A DNA stretch of 64,000 nucleotides from Paracoccus marinus (GCF_007018965.1 NZ_VJYZ01000004.1:310001-374000), one strand, 5' to 3'; counted from the first letter of the stretch, positions 17,340 through 26,678 are shown. The notes: a model not told the origin generated them from the sequence alone. Program-made: numbers and translations.

Positions 17340-18947
17340 ATGCCACAACAGACCACCGCACCCAGGGTCCTCGTTTCCGACGCGCTGAGCGAGACCGCCG
17401 TCCAGATCTTCCGCGACCGCGGGATCGAGGTCGACTACATGCCCGATCTGGGCAAGGACAAGGAAAAGCTGGCCGAGATCATCGGCGGCTATGACGGGCT
17501 CGCGATCCGGTCGGCGACCAAGGTCACCGAAAAGCTGCTCGACGGCGCCGCCCGGCTGAAGGTCGTGGCGCGGGCCGGGATCGGGGTGGACAACGTCGAT
17601 ATTCCGGCCGCATCCCGCAAGGGCGTGATCGTGATGAACACGCCCTTCGGCAACAGCGTCACCACCGCCGAACACGCCATCGCGCTGATGTTCGCGGTCG
17701 CGCGGCAGCTGCCCGAGGCGTCGGTGTCCACCCATGCCGGCAAGTGGGAAAAGAACCGCTTCATGGGGGTCGAGCTTTTCAACAAGACGCTGGGGCTGAT
17801 CGGGGCGGGCAACATCGGTTCGATCGTGGCCGACCGGGCGCTGGGGCTGCGGATGAAGATCGTGGCCTACGACCCGTTCCTGTCGGAAGAACGGGCCGAG
17901 AAGATCGGCGTGACCAAAGTCGAGCTGGACGAGCTGCTGCGGCGCGCCGACTTCATCAGCCTGCACGTGCCCCTGACCGACAAGACCCGCAACATCCTGT
18001 CGGCGGAAAACCTGGCCAAGACCAAGCCCGGCGTCCGCATCGTCAACGCCGCCCGCGGCGGGCTGATCGACGAGGAGGCGCTGGCCGCCGCGCTCAAGTC
18101 CGGCCACGTGGCGGGCGCCGCGCTCGACGTGTTCGCGACCGAGCCCGCGACCGAAAGCCCGCTGTTCAACCTGCCCAACGTCGTCGTGACGCCGCATCTG
18201 GGCGCCTCCACCACCGAGGCGCAGGAGAACGTGGCCCTGCAGGTGGCCGAGCAGATGGCCGACTATCTGCTGACCGGGGCGGTGCAGAACGCGCTGAACA
18301 TGCCGTCCGTCACCGCCGAGGAAGCGGCCGTGATGGGACCGTGGATCAAGCTTGCCGCGCATCTGGGCGCCTTCGTCGGCCAGACCACGGAAGAACCGAT
18401 CAAGGCCATCAACATCCTTTACGACGGGGTCGCGGCGGGGATGAACCTGAACGCGCTCAACGCGGCGGTGATCGCGGGCGTGATGAAGGCCGCGAACCCG
18501 GACGTGAACATGGTGTCGGCCCCGGTCGTGGCCAGGGAACGCGGCATCCAGATCGCCACCACGACGCAGGACAAGGCCGGGGTCTATGACGGCTATATCA
18601 AGGTCACGATGGTATCGGGCGACCGGGAACGCGCGATCGCGGGCACGGTCTTCAGCGACCACAAGCCGCGCTTCATCCAGATCCGCGGGATCAACGTCGA
18701 TGCCGAGATCGGCAACCACATGATGTACACCCGTAACCGCGACGTGCCGGGCGTGATCGGGACGCTGGGCGTGACGCTGGGGGGCATGGGCGTCAACATG
18801 GCGAACTTTACCCTTGGCCGGGTCGAGGGCGGGGGCGACGCCATCGCCATCACCTATCTGGACGAGCCGCTGCGCGAGGACGTGCGGCAGGCGCTGCTCG
18901 CCACCGGCAAGTTCGAGCAGGTGCGCGCGCTGCATTTCGAGGTCTGA
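17340..18947 (+). CDS. serA: D-3-phosphoglycerate dehydrogenase, long ACT-containing form
   Basis: This 535-aa enzyme commits 3-phosphoglycerate to serine synthesis. The catalytic and NAD-binding part spans about residues 5-320, with GLIGAGNIGSIVADRALG as dinucleotide motif, NAARGGLIDEEAL, and the catalytic His region PHLGASTTEAQENVA. The intervening ASB-type domain is at about 325-450. A C-terminal ACT domain follows from about 455 (NRDVPGVIGTLGVTLGGMGV), the usual site of serine feedback inhibition. The length equals that of the long type. It lies 102 bases after serC and is probably co-transcribed. A GC-rich hairpin follows it. Confidence 0.96.
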   Translation: MPQQTTAPRVLVSDALSETAVQIFRDRGIEVDYMPDLGKDKEKLAEIIGGYDGLAIRSATKVTEKLLDGAARLKVVARAGIGVDNVDIPAASRKGVIVMNTPFGNSVTTAEHAIALMFAVARQLPEASVSTHAGKWEKNRFMGVELFNKTLGLIGAGNIGSIVADRALGLRMKIVAYDPFLSEERAEKIGVTKVELDELLRRADFISLHVPLTDKTRNILSAENLAKTKPGVRIVNAARGGLIDEEALAAALKSGHVAGAALDVFATEPATESPLFNLPNVVVTPHLGASTTEAQENVALQVAEQMADYLLTGAVQNALNMPSVTAEEAAVMGPWIKLAAHLGAFVGQTTEEPIKAINILYDGVAAGMNLNALNAAVIAGVMKAANPDVNMVSAPVVARERGIQIATTTQDKAGVYDGYIKVTMVSGDRERAIAGTVFSDHKPRFIQIRGINVDAEIGNHMMYTRNRDVPGVIGTLGVTLGGMGVNMANFTLGRVEGGGDAIAITYLDEPLREDVRQALLATGKFEQVRALHFEV

Positions 18948-18973
18948 GGGCCGCGCGTCCGAAAGGAACCCCC

Positions 18974-18999
18974 GCCCCGGCCGATCCGTTGGCCGGGGC
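18974..18999 (+). terminator. GC-rich hairpin after serA
   Basis: A perfect 9-base stem GCCCCGGCC / GGCCGGGGC with an 8-base loop, 26 bases after the serA stop. It is followed by AAAA rather than a T-run, so efficient intrinsic termination on the plus strand is doubtful. Confidence 0.4.
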
Positions 19000-19038
19000 A
19001 AAAGGCGAAGTGCGGGCGGCGAAGGACGGGCGGGGCAG

Positions 19039-19773
19039 ATGCAGATCTATGCGATCGGGGACGTGCACGGGCAGCTCGACATGTTGCGGGGCGTCCACGA
19101 CCTGATCGAGCGTGACGGCGGCGCGGGCGCGCAGGTCGTCCACGTGGGCGACCTGATCGACCGCGGGCCCGACAGCGCGGGCGTGGTGCGCTTCCTGATG
19201 GAAGGGCAGGCCGCGGGCCGCGACTGGGTGGTCGTCAAGGGCAACCACGACCGGGCGCTGCCGAACTTTCTGCGCGATCCGCACTGGGTCGATCCGCGCG
19301 CGGCCGACCGCAAGCCGTGGACGCGGCGGGACGTGGGCGCGGGCGCGGCGCTGGCGTCCTACGGGATCGAGGACGCCGAGACCCGCCCCATGGACGAGGT
19401 TCACGCCGAGGCGCTGGCAAAGGTTCCGGCCGATCACGCACGCTGGCTCGACGGGCTGCCGATCTGGCACCTGACGCCGCGCGCGCTGTTCGTCCACGCC
19501 GGCATCCGCCCCGGCGTCGATCTGCGCGCGCAGGTCGAGGACGACCTGCTGTGGCTGCGCAAACCCTTTCTCGACGACACGAGCGACCACGGCGTGCTGG
19601 TCGTCCACGGGCATACGCCGGTGAAGAAAATCCAGCATAAGGGCAACCGGCTCGACATCGACACCGGGGCCGCGCATGGCGGTCCGGTCAGCGGGGTGCG
19701 GCTGGACGAGGACGGGGTCTGGCTTCTGACCGACAAGGGCCCCAAGCCCGTGGCGCCGCCGAAGAATGCTTGA
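19039..19773 (+). CDS. PP1-like serine/threonine phosphatase or metallophosphoesterase
   Basis: This is a 244-aa two-metal phosphoesterase with all core motifs: GDVHG (residues 7-11), GDLIDRGP, KGNHDRAL, FVHAGIRPG and VHGHTPVKK. The order and spacing match the bacterial PrpA/PP1-like and ApaH group. It could remove phosphate from Ser/Thr residues or hydrolyse dinucleoside polyphosphates; sequence alone does not decide. The ATG at 19039 is supported by the GDVHG motif lying near the N-terminus as in relatives. Its last 8 bases overlap the start of the DUF2585 gene, so the two are translationally linked. Confidence 0.85.
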   Translation: MQIYAIGDVHGQLDMLRGVHDLIERDGGAGAQVVHVGDLIDRGPDSAGVVRFLMEGQAAGRDWVVVKGNHDRALPNFLRDPHWVDPRAADRKPWTRRDVGAGAALASYGIEDAETRPMDEVHAEALAKVPADHARWLDGLPIWHLTPRALFVHAGIRPGVDLRAQVEDDLLWLRKPFLDDTSDHGVLVVHGHTPVKKIQHKGNRLDIDTGAAHGGPVSGVRLDEDGVWLLTDKGPKPVAPPKNA

Positions 19774-20341
19774 ACGTCTCAGCCGGACGCCGGGCCGCGC
19801 GCTTGCGCTTGTGCTGCTTATCCTCGCCGTCACGGCGCTGGTGCTGCGCGCGATGGGCCACAGCTTCATCTGCCCCTGCGGGCAGGTCCGGCTGTGGTAC
19901 GGCGAGGTCATGACGGCCCAGAACTCCCAGCATCTGCTGGACTGGTATTCGTTCTCGCACCTGCTGTTCGGGATGCTCGTCTTTGGCGCGATGCGGATGC
20001 TGCTGCCCGAATGGTCGCTGCGAAAGCGCCTTGTCGTCACGGCGATGATCGCCGCCGGGTGGGAGATCGGCGAGAACACCCCCTTCCTGATCGACCGTTA
20101 CCGCGACGTGACCGTGTCCGTGAACTACACCGGCGATTCGGTGCTGAACGCGCTTGGCGACACGCTGGCGGCGCTGGCGGGCTTTGCCCTTGCCGCGACC
20201 CTGCCGGTCTGGGGCAGCGCCGCGCTTTTCGTCGCGGTCGAGGCGCTGACGCTGTGGATGGCGCGGGACGGGCTTTTGCTCAGCGTGCTGATGGTCACCG
20301 CGCCGCTCGACGTGATCCGGCACTGGCAGGCGGGCGCCTGA
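19766..20341 (+). CDS. DUF2585 / UPF0314 inner-membrane protein
   Basis: This 191-aa protein has about five hydrophobic helices. It is recognised by the conserved middle: GHSFICPCGQVRLWYGEVMT, NSQHLLDWYSFSHLLFG and WEIGENTPFLIDRYR. These polar, strictly conserved stretches inside a membrane protein suggest a catalytic or metal site, but no function is known to me for the family, which is common in Rhodobacterales and Rhizobiales. It overlaps the phosphatase gene by 8 bases, so both are expressed together. Confidence 0.85.
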   Translation: MLERLSRTPGRALALVLLILAVTALVLRAMGHSFICPCGQVRLWYGEVMTAQNSQHLLDWYSFSHLLFGMLVFGAMRMLLPEWSLRKRLVVTAMIAAGWEIGENTPFLIDRYRDVTVSVNYTGDSVLNALGDTLAALAGFALAATLPVWGSAALFVAVEALTLWMARDGLLLSVLMVTAPLDVIRHWQAGA

Positions 20342-20431
20342 AAAACGGGCGGCCGAGCGCGCGCGCCCGACGCCCCTCGACAAAGCCGCGACGCCGGATC
20401 AAGTTCCGCGCGCAACAACAAGGGCGCGAAA

Positions 20432-21736
20432 ATGGCTGTCGCTGCGGATCATCCCGACCACCCGGACCACAACCCCACCACCGGCGAGACGGTCAGGAAG
20501 ATCCTCATCGCGTCCAGCGGCAACCTGGTCGAGTGGTTCGACTTCTACCTGTATGCCTTCTTCTCGGTCTATTTCGCGCAGCAATTCTTCAGCGGCAACC
20601 AGACGCAGGCGTTCCTGGGCGCTGCGGGGGTGATCCTGCTGTCGTTCCTGATGCGGCCCCTGGGCGGCTATGTCTTCGGGCGGATTGCGGACCGCTACGG
20701 GCGCAAGACCTCGATGGTGACGTCGGTCACGCTGATGTCGATCGGGTCGCTCTTGATGGCGGTGCTGCCGACCTCGGCCCAGGCGGGGGCGGTCGCGCCG
20801 GTGCTGATGCTGCTGGTGCGCTGCCTGCAGGCGTTTTCGGTGGGCGGCGAATACGGCGCCACCGCCACCTACATGTCCGAGGTGGCGCAGCGCGGGCGGC
20901 GGGGTTTCTATTCCTCGTTCCAGTACGTGACGCTGATCGGCGGGCAGCTGCTCGCGTCGCTGCTGGCGACGGTGATGCAGCTGTTCATGACGTCCGAGCA
21001 GCTGACGGCCGGCGGCTGGCGCTATGCCTTCGTCATCGGCGCGGCGCTGGGGCTGATCTCGCTTTGGCTGCGCCGGTCGCTGACGGAAACCCAGCCGGAC
21101 GCCGCGAAAACCGCCGAACACGCGGGCACGCTGCGCGGCGTCCTGCGGCACAAGCGGTCGGTGCTGGTGGTGCTGGGGATCACCTGCTTCGGGTCGCTCG
21201 TGTTCTATTCGTTCACGACCTACATGCAGAAATACCTCATCAACACGGCGGGCATGACCAAGGCCACGGCGTCGAACATCATGACGGTGTGCCTGCTGAT
21301 CTTCATGTGCGCGCAGCCCGTCGTCGGGGCGCTGTCGGACCGGATTGGGCGCAAGGCGTCGATGTTCATCTTTTCGATCGGAATGATGCTGGTGATCGTG
21401 CCCGCCTACCGGTTCCTCGGCGCGAACCAGTCGCCGCAGATGGCGACGCTGTGCCTGACCGGCGTGATGATGATCCTGTCGTTCTACACCTCGATCGCGG
21501 GCGTATTGAAGGCCGAGATGTTCCCGACCGAGGTGCGCGCGCTCGCCACCGGCTTCATCTACGCCATCGGCAACGCGCTGTTCGGCGGCAGCGCCGAGTT
21601 CGTGGCCCTGTCGCTGAAGGATCGCGGGCACGAGGGGTGGTTCCCGGTCTATGTGACCGGCATGGCGGTGGTGTGCCTGCTCGCGGTCGTGTTCATGCGC
21701 GACAACCGCCGGCACGGGTTCTTCCGCCACGACTGA
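20432..21736 (+). CDS. MFS metabolite:H+ symporter (KgtP/ShiA-like)
   Basis: This 434-aa 12-helix permease belongs to the metabolite:H+ symporter branch of the MFS. Signatures are SGNLVEWFDFYLYAFFSVYF in helix 1, RPLGGYVFGRIADRYGRKTS at the loop 2-3 motif, LQAFSVGGEYGATATYMSE and FPTEVRALATGF. KgtP imports 2-oxoglutarate and relatives import shikimate, citrate or proline; the substrate cannot be read here, but a dicarboxylate is likely. The stop codon sits inside a 13-base tandem duplication. Confidence 0.88.
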   Translation: MAVAADHPDHPDHNPTTGETVRKILIASSGNLVEWFDFYLYAFFSVYFAQQFFSGNQTQAFLGAAGVILLSFLMRPLGGYVFGRIADRYGRKTSMVTSVTLMSIGSLLMAVLPTSAQAGAVAPVLMLLVRCLQAFSVGGEYGATATYMSEVAQRGRRGFYSSFQYVTLIGGQLLASLLATVMQLFMTSEQLTAGGWRYAFVIGAALGLISLWLRRSLTETQPDAAKTAEHAGTLRGVLRHKRSVLVVLGITCFGSLVFYSFTTYMQKYLINTAGMTKATASNIMTVCLLIFMCAQPVVGALSDRIGRKASMFIFSIGMMLVIVPAYRFLGANQSPQMATLCLTGVMMILSFYTSIAGVLKAEMFPTEVRALATGFIYAIGNALFGGSAEFVALSLKDRGHEGWFPVYVTGMAVVCLLAVVFMRDNRRHGFFRHD

Positions 21737-21756
21737 GGCGGGCGACTGAGGCGGGC
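21731..21756. repeat. 13-base tandem duplication across the permease stop codon
   Basis: GACTGAGGCGGGC occurs twice without a gap. The TGA of the first copy is the real stop; the second copy repeats it in another frame. Confidence 0.85.
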
Positions 21757-21914
21757 GGCCGGGGCGGAACGGGTGCAGAGCGGCAGGACGGCGGTCGCCG
21801 ACCCGTCATGTTTTGATCAAACTCCGGTCAACTTGGCCCGCGTCGGGCGCTCCGGCAATAGACTTTTCGGGGTGCGGCCGTTACATCCCCGACGTGGTCA
21901 GACGGAAATGCTGA

Positions 21915-22235
21915 ATGCGCTGCGCGAAGTACAACATCGGCCAGGTCGTCCGGCACCGGAACCATCCGTTCCGGGGCGTGGTCTTCGATGTCGATGCCGA
22001 GTTCGGCAACACCGAGGAATGGTACCAGTCCATTCCCGAGGATGTGCGCCCGTCCAAGGACCAGCCCTATTATCATCTCTATGCCGAAACCGAGGTCAGC
22101 TATTACGTGGCCTACGTCTCGGAACAGAACCTCGTCCCCGACCCGTCGGGCGAGCCGCTGGAACACCCCGAGCTGATCGAGATCTTCGGCGAGTTCCAGG
22201 ACGGCCGCTACCCGCCCCAGCACGGCCTGAATTGA
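21915..22235 (+). CDS. hspQ: heat-shock protein HspQ
   Basis: This 106-aa protein matches HspQ (YccV) throughout: AKYNIGQVVRHRNHPFRGVV, FDVDAEFGNTEEWYQSIP, QPYYHLYAETE and YVSEQNLVPD. In E. coli HspQ is a heat-shock factor that binds hemimethylated DNA and acts as specificity enhancer for Lon protease. The protein is a small SH3-like barrel. A perfect palindrome TTTGATCAAA lies about 95 bases upstream (21812-21821), but I could not identify a confident heat-shock promoter. Neighbours are unrelated transporters. Confidence 0.93.
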   Translation: MRCAKYNIGQVVRHRNHPFRGVVFDVDAEFGNTEEWYQSIPEDVRPSKDQPYYHLYAETEVSYYVAYVSEQNLVPDPSGEPLEHPELIEIFGEFQDGRYPPQHGLN

Positions 22236-22257
22236 TCCCCTTCCTTCCGGTTTTCCC

Positions 22258-23031
22258 ATGATCGAGCCTGGCGTCATCGAACTTGGCGTCGGGGCCATAG
22301 CCGTCCTTGCCGCGACCGCGTTCGCGGCCGGCTTCATCGACGCCATCGCCGGCGGCGGCGGGCTGATCACCGTGCCCGCGCTGATGCTGGCGGGTCTGCC
22401 GCCCGACCAGGCGCTGGCCACCAACAAGGTGCAGGGCAGCTTCGGCGCGGGCACGGCGGCGGTGTCCTATGCCCGCAGCGGGCTCGTGGACCTGCGCCAG
22501 CAATGGGGCACGGCGCTGATCGCCTTTGCCGCGGGCGCTGCCGGCGCCGCGCTGGTCACGTGGCTGCCCACCCAGGCGCTGCGGGTGGTGCTGCCGGTGA
22601 TCCTGCTGGGGATCGCCGCCTTCTTCGCGTTCCGCAAGGGGTTGGACGACGCCGACCGGGCGCGGCGTATGCGCCAAGCGATCTTCGCGCTGACGCTGGT
22701 GCCCGCCGTGGGGTTCTATGACGGGCTGATCGGGCCGGGCGCGGGCGCGTTCTACATGCTGGGGTTCGTGATGCTGGCGGGGTACGGGATCCTCAAGGCG
22801 ACCGCGCACACCAAGCTTCTGAACTTTTCATCGAACCTGGGCGGGCTTTGCGTATTCGCGCTGAGCGGGCATCCCTTGTGGCTGGTCGGTCTGGCGATGG
22901 TGCCGGGGCAGATGCTGGGCGCGGCACTGGGGTCGCGGATGGCGATGCGGGTCGGCGCGCGGGTCATCAAGCCGCTGCTGGTCGTGACCTCGACCGCGCT
23001 GGCGCTGCGGCTCTTGTGGCAGATGATGTGA
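22258..23031 (+). CDS. TauE/SafE-family membrane exporter
   Basis: This is a 257-aa integral membrane protein with about eight helices. The TauE/SafE signature appears twice, as in the duplicated family fold: AGFIDAIAGGGGLITVPALM near residue 25 and GFYDGLIGPGAGAFYMLGFV near residue 155. LATNKVQGSFG and KATAHTKLLNFSSN are further family marks. Members export sulfite, sulfoacetate or related small anions; the substrate here is unknown. It starts 22 bases after hspQ. Confidence 0.87.
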   Translation: MIEPGVIELGVGAIAVLAATAFAAGFIDAIAGGGGLITVPALMLAGLPPDQALATNKVQGSFGAGTAAVSYARSGLVDLRQQWGTALIAFAAGAAGAALVTWLPTQALRVVLPVILLGIAAFFAFRKGLDDADRARRMRQAIFALTLVPAVGFYDGLIGPGAGAFYMLGFVMLAGYGILKATAHTKLLNFSSNLGGLCVFALSGHPLWLVGLAMVPGQMLGAALGSRMAMRVGARVIKPLLVVTSTALALRLLWQMM

Positions 23032-23085
23032 CGCGGCGGGCATAGGCAGGGCCGCGCCCTGCCCCGCCCCGCCCTGCCCCTGATC

Positions 23086-24072
23086 TCAGACCGGAAATCC
23101 GGCCGCGGTCCGAAGCTCGGCCACTTCCAGCCCGCGCCAGTTCGTCAGCGGCGCGGTCAGCAGGCGGCGCGCGACCGGGTGGTCAGCATCCAGAAGGCCC
23201 GCGTCGATCAGAAGCGCGGTGATCGCCGCCTCGGACGCGCGGGTGCCGCCGTCCGCGATCTTCAGCGCGATGCCCAGGCCCCGTTCCGGCGCGATCGCCA
23301 CGAACACCGCCTCGGCCCCGGTCTTGACCGCGACCCGCCCGCCCATCGCCCGCATCAGGTCGGTGCAGGCCCGCGTCTCGCCCGCGACCAGGTCCGGATG
23401 CGCCACCATCGCCGCGACCAGCCGCCGCATCGCGTCGCCCCGCGCGCCGCCCTGCGGGTTGGCGAACGCGGCCATCGCCCGCGCCAGCCCCTTGACCGAG
23501 GTGGCGAAGTTCGGGGCCGAGCAGCCGTCGATCCCGTAACCGGGCGAGGGTTCGTCCGTCACCTCCTCGAACGCCTGGCGGATGGCGCGTTGCAGCGGGT
23601 GGTCGGGCAGCACGTATTCCGCGTCGCCCCCCATGTGCCGGTTCAGCGTAAGGAACCCCGCGTGCTTGCCCGAGCAGTTGTTGTGGACCTGGCAGGGCGC
23701 GGTGCCGGAACAGGTCAGACGGGCATGTTCGTCCTTGTCCTGCGGCATGTGGACGCCGCAGCGCAGGTCGTCATCCGACATCCCCAGCCCCTTCAGCCAC
23801 GCCTCGACCCGCGTCACGTGGATCGCGGCCCCGCTGTGGGACGCGCAGGCGAGCGCCAGATGCTCGGTCCCCAGCCGCGCCGCGTCGGCCGCCCCGCTTT
23901 CGATCAGCGGCAGGGCCTGGATCATCTTGCACGACGAGCGTGGAAAGATGACCGCGTCCGGGTCGCCCCACGACGCCACCATCCCGCCCGCGTCCCAGAC
24001 GACGGCATGCCCGCGATGGACGCTTTCCAGCATCCCGCCACGCCACAGCTCGATCAGGTCCACGGTCGCCAT
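23086..24072 (-). CDS. L-asparaginase (AsnA/PF06089, rhizobial type II)
   Basis: This 328-aa protein belongs to the thermolabile rhizobial-type asparaginases, unrelated in sequence to E. coli AnsA/AnsB. Characteristic segments are ELWRGGMLESVHRGHAVVWD at the N-terminus, FPRSSCKMIQALPLIESGAA, ALACASHSGA, HNNCSGKHAGFL and GYGIDGCSAPNF. The Ser/Cys/Lys cluster in PRSSCKMIQ and NNCSGKHAG forms the active site in structures of this family. The start at 24072 has AAAGGAG 7 bases upstream; longer readings have no such site. It hydrolyses asparagine to aspartate and ammonia and is divergent from an IalB-family gene. Confidence 0.88.
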   Translation of the reverse strand: MATVDLIELWRGGMLESVHRGHAVVWDAGGMVASWGDPDAVIFPRSSCKMIQALPLIESGAADAARLGTEHLALACASHSGAAIHVTRVEAWLKGLGMSDDDLRCGVHMPQDKDEHARLTCSGTAPCQVHNNCSGKHAGFLTLNRHMGGDAEYVLPDHPLQRAIRQAFEEVTDEPSPGYGIDGCSAPNFATSVKGLARAMAAFANPQGGARGDAMRRLVAAMVAHPDLVAGETRACTDLMRAMGGRVAVKTGAEAVFVAIAPERGLGIALKIADGGTRASEAAITALLIDAGLLDADHPVARRLLTAPLTNWRGLEVAELRTAAGFPV

Positions 24073-24215
24073 CGGCGGCTCCTTTGACAATTGCGCGATT
24101 GTTCCTGCACGGGGTTTTCGCCGCGCGGGGTTTTTGGTTATCTTTCCGCTGCCGGTGTGACTTACACCATTCAATCGGACAACCCCGAAACGGGGACCAA
24201 GCAGGAGGCTCGAGC

Positions 24216-24734
24216 ATGACCATCCTTTCGATCCGCGGCGTCGCAGTGGCCGCCCTGATGGCGGCGCTTGCCGCGCCCGCCTTCGCGGCCGAATCGCGGC
24301 TGCTGGGAAGCGAGGGCGACTGGTCGGCCTTCGGCGGTGACGACCCCAAGGAATGCTGGGCGGTGTCGCCGCCCAAGTCGACCAAGAACACCCAGGACGG
24401 CAAGGAAGTCGAGGTCACGCGCAGCGACATCCGCCTGTATATCGCCTATCGCCCCGGCCAGAACGGCGAGGTCTCGTTCCAGGGCGGCTATCCCTTCGCC
24501 CCCGACAGCACGGTCGAGGTTGACGTCGGCGGCACCAAGTTCCGCCTGTTCACCGAGGGTGAGAACGCCTGGGCCGGCTCGCCCGAGGAGGACAGCCGCC
24601 TTGTCGCCGCCCTGCGCGGCGGGTCGAGCGCGGTGGTGACCGGGCGTTCGGCCCGCGGCACCAACACCTCCGACACGTTCTCGCTGTCGGGCGTGACCGC
24701 CGCTACGAACAAGGCGCGCGATACCTGCAAGTAA
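24216..24734 (+). CDS. IalB-family (invasion-associated locus B) secreted protein
   Basis: This is a 172-aa exported protein. The signal peptide ends in AAPAFAAES at about residue 25. The mature part has the IalB layout: CWAVSPPKS, VTRSDIRLYIAYRPG, VSFQGGYPFAPDSTVEVDVG, DSRLVAALRGGSSAVVTGRS and a C-terminal DTFSLSGVTAA ending with Cys. Two cysteines could form a disulfide in the periplasm. The family name comes from Bartonella, but members are widespread in free-living alphaproteobacteria and have no proven activity. GCAGGAGG is a strong ribosome site. A hairpin terminator follows at 24823. Confidence 0.88.
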   Translation: MTILSIRGVAVAALMAALAAPAFAAESRLLGSEGDWSAFGGDDPKECWAVSPPKSTKNTQDGKEVEVTRSDIRLYIAYRPGQNGEVSFQGGYPFAPDSTVEVDVGGTKFRLFTEGENAWAGSPEEDSRLVAALRGGSSAVVTGRSARGTNTSDTFSLSGVTAATNKARDTCK

Positions 24735-24822
24735 GGCGGGCCGGACGGGTCAGGGCGCGGCCTCGCGCTCGCCTTCGGGCCCGCTTTTGGCCGATTTTCC
24801 GGTTTTTCCTGTTGATCCGTGC

Positions 24823-24849
24823 AAAGCCGCCCCATATTAGGGCGGCTTT
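24823..24849 (+). terminator. hairpin terminator after the IalB-family gene
   Basis: A perfect 10-base stem AAAGCCGCCC / GGGCGGCTTT with loop CATATTA, 89 bases past the stop. The stem itself ends in TTT and is flanked by AAA, so it could work in either direction. Confidence 0.6.
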
Positions 24850-24923
24850 CATCGTTCTGCCCCAGCCTGCCCCGATGCGCCCGCAAGCGCACGGATCGCC
24901 CGCAATCGACCCGGACCGCGCCC

Positions 24924-26156
24924 ATGAACGCCTTTGACAGCCCCGATCGGATCGCCCCCGCGCCTCTGGCCGCCGCCCCCGCCGGGCGGGCGCCAGTCGT
25001 GCAGGACGTGCTGACGATCCCGCGCAAGCTGCCCGCGTCGGACAAGGTCAACATCGTCGGTCTGACGCGCGAGCAGTTGCGCGACGCGCTGATCGCGGCG
25101 GGCACGCCCGAAAAGCAGGCCAGGATGCGCGTGGGCCAGGTCTGGAGTTGGGTCTATCACTGGGGCGTGCGCGACTTCGCGCAGATGACCAACCTCGCCA
25201 AGGACTACCGCGCGATGCTGGCCGAAAGGTTCCAGATCGCCCTGCCCGAGATCGTGACGCGGCAGGTCAGCGAGGACGGGACCCGCAAGTACCTGCTGCG
25301 GATCGCGGGCGGGCACGAGGTCGAAACGGTCTACATCCCCGAGGAAGGGCGCGGCACGCTGTGCGTCAGTTCGCAGGTCGGCTGCACGCTGACCTGCACC
25401 TTCTGCCACACCGGCACCCAGAAGCTGGTCCGCAACCTGACGGCGGGCGAGATCGTGGGCCAGCTGCTGGTCGCGCGCGACGACCTCGGCGAATGGCCCG
25501 AACAGGGCGCGCCCAAGGACGAGACGCGGCTGGTCAGCAACCTTGTCCTGATGGGCATGGGCGAGCCGCTTTACAACTTCGACAACGTGCGCGACGCGAT
25601 GAAGGTGGTGATGGACCACGAGGGGCTGACCCTGTCGCGGCGCCGGATCACGCTGTCGACCAGCGGCGTCGTGCCGGAAATCGCCCGCACCGCCGAGGAA
25701 ATCGGCTGCCAGCTCGCGATCAGCTTCCACGCCACCACCGACGAGGTGCGCGACAGGCTGGTGCCGATCAACAGGAAATGGAACCTCGCCACGCTTCTGG
25801 ACGCGCTGCGCGAATATCCCCGGCTGTCCAACAGCGAGCGGATCACCTTTGAATACGTCATGCTGGACGGCGTGAACGACAGCGACGACGACGCGCGGCG
25901 TCTGGTGAAGCTGATCCGCGGCATCCCCGCCAAGATCAACCTGATCCCGTTCAACGAATGGCCCGGCGCGCCCTATCGCCGCTCATCCTGGGACCGGATC
26001 GAGCAGTTCGCCGACATCATCTACAAGGCGGGCTACGCCTCCCCGATCCGCACCCCGCGGGGCGAGGACATCATGGCCGCCTGCGGGCAGCTGAAGTCGG
26101 CGACCGAACGCGGCCGCAAGTCGCGCGCCGAGGTGGCGTCGGAAGCGGGGCTGTAA
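24924..26156 (+). CDS. rlmN: 23S rRNA (A2503-C2) / tRNA (A37-C2) methyltransferase, radical SAM
   Basis: This is a 410-aa radical SAM enzyme. The 4Fe-4S motif is CTLTCTFC (Cys154, Cys158, Cys161). The methyl-carrying and resolving cysteine is Cys387 in [10 protein letters not shown]. Other RlmN marks are SSQVGC just before the cluster, [41 protein letters not shown] and [15 protein letters not shown]. It methylates C2 of A2503 in 23S rRNA and A37 in some tRNAs. Cfr-type resistance enzymes are relatives, but the length and the N-terminal RNA-binding region fit RlmN. It is convergent with aroQ across a repeat array. Confidence 0.94.
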   Translation: MNAFDSPDRIAPAPLAAAPAGRAPVVQDVLTIPRKLPASDKVNIVGLTREQLRDALIAAGTPEKQARMRVGQVWSWVYHWGVRDFAQMTNLAKDYRAMLAERFQIALPEIVTRQVSEDGTRKYLLRIAGGHEVETVYIPEEGRGTLCVSSQVGCTLTCTFCHTGTQKLVRNLTAGEIVGQLLVARDDLGEWPEQGAPKDETRLVSNLVLMGMGEPLYNFDNVRDAMKVVMDHEGLTLSRRRITLSTSGVVPEIARTAEEIGCQLAISFHATTDEVRDRLVPINRKWNLATLLDALREYPRLSNSERITFEYVMLDGVNDSDDDARRLVKLIRGIPAKINLIPFNEWPGAPYRRSSWDRIEQFADIIYKAGYASPIRTPRGEDIMAACGQLKSATERGRKSRAEVASEAGL

Positions 26157-26167
26157 GCCGCCGCGCT

Positions 26168-26264
26168 CCGCGCGTCAGCGCGTGACCTCACCCGCGCGTC
26201 ATTGACGCGACCTCATCCGCGCGTCGAAGACGCGACCTCATCCGCGCGTCAAAGACGCGACCCG
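26168..26264. repeat. four 24-25-base tandem units, each with an internal palindrome
   Basis: Units begin at 26168, 26192, 26217 and 26242. Each opens with CCGCGCGTC and, after 2-4 variable bases, continues with (GA)CGCG..ACCTCA. Within each unit GCGTC and GACGC can pair, so the RNA of either strand would form a row of hairpins. The array fills the gap between the convergent ends of rlmN and aroQ. The aroQ stop lies inside it, and the last unit encodes the final seven residues of AroQ. Confidence 0.85.
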
Positions 26265-26678
26265 CCGAAGTGCCAGCAGGTAGCCTTCGGTCCCGCAGCC
26301 CGCGATCACCCCGTCCGCGCGCAGGCTGACGAAGGAATGATGGCGGAAATCCTCGCGCTTGTGGATGTTCGAGATGTGGACCTCGATCACCGGTCCGTCA
26401 AAGGCCGACAGCGCGTCAAGCAGCGCGACAGAGGTGTGGGTATAGGCGGCCGGGTTGACGACGATGCCGGCGGCTGTCCCCCGCGCCGCGTGGATCCAGT
26501 CGATCAGCTGCCCCTCGTGGTTCGACTGCCGGAACTCGACCGCGACACCCAGCTCGTCCGCCAGCGCGGTGCAGGCGCGTTCGACATCGGCCAGCGTCTC
26601 GCGGCCATAGACCTCGGGTTGGCGCTGGCCCAGCAGGTTCAGGTTGGGGCCGTTCAAAACGAGGATCTGGCGGGGCAT
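26238..26678 (-). CDS. aroQ: 3-dehydroquinate dehydratase, type II
   Basis: This 146-aa enzyme catalyses the third step of the shikimate pathway. It opens with [21 protein letters not shown], whose tyrosine is catalytic. [36 protein letters not shown] and [12 protein letters not shown] complete the type II signature. The start at 26678 is preceded by AGGAA and gives the usual length. Its last residues are encoded by a unit of the tandem repeat array at 26168-26264. wrbA is divergent. Confidence 0.94.
   Translation of the reverse strand: MPRQILVLNGPNLNLLGQRQPEVYGRETLADVERACTALADELGVAVEFRQSNHEGQLIDWIHAARGTAAGIVVNPAAYTHTSVALLDALSAFDGPVIEVHISNIHKREDFRHHSFVSLRADGVIAGCGTEGYLLALRRVASLTRG

Noticed and set aside
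21812..21821. TTTGATCAAA palindrome upstream of hspQ as an FNR box
   Set aside because: FNR sites need TTGAT-N4-ATCAA spacing; here the halves are fused. It is left as an unassigned palindrome.
26168..26264. CRISPR-like appearance of the four-unit array
   Set aside because: Units are contiguous with no unique spacers and too short; it is a plain tandem repeat.
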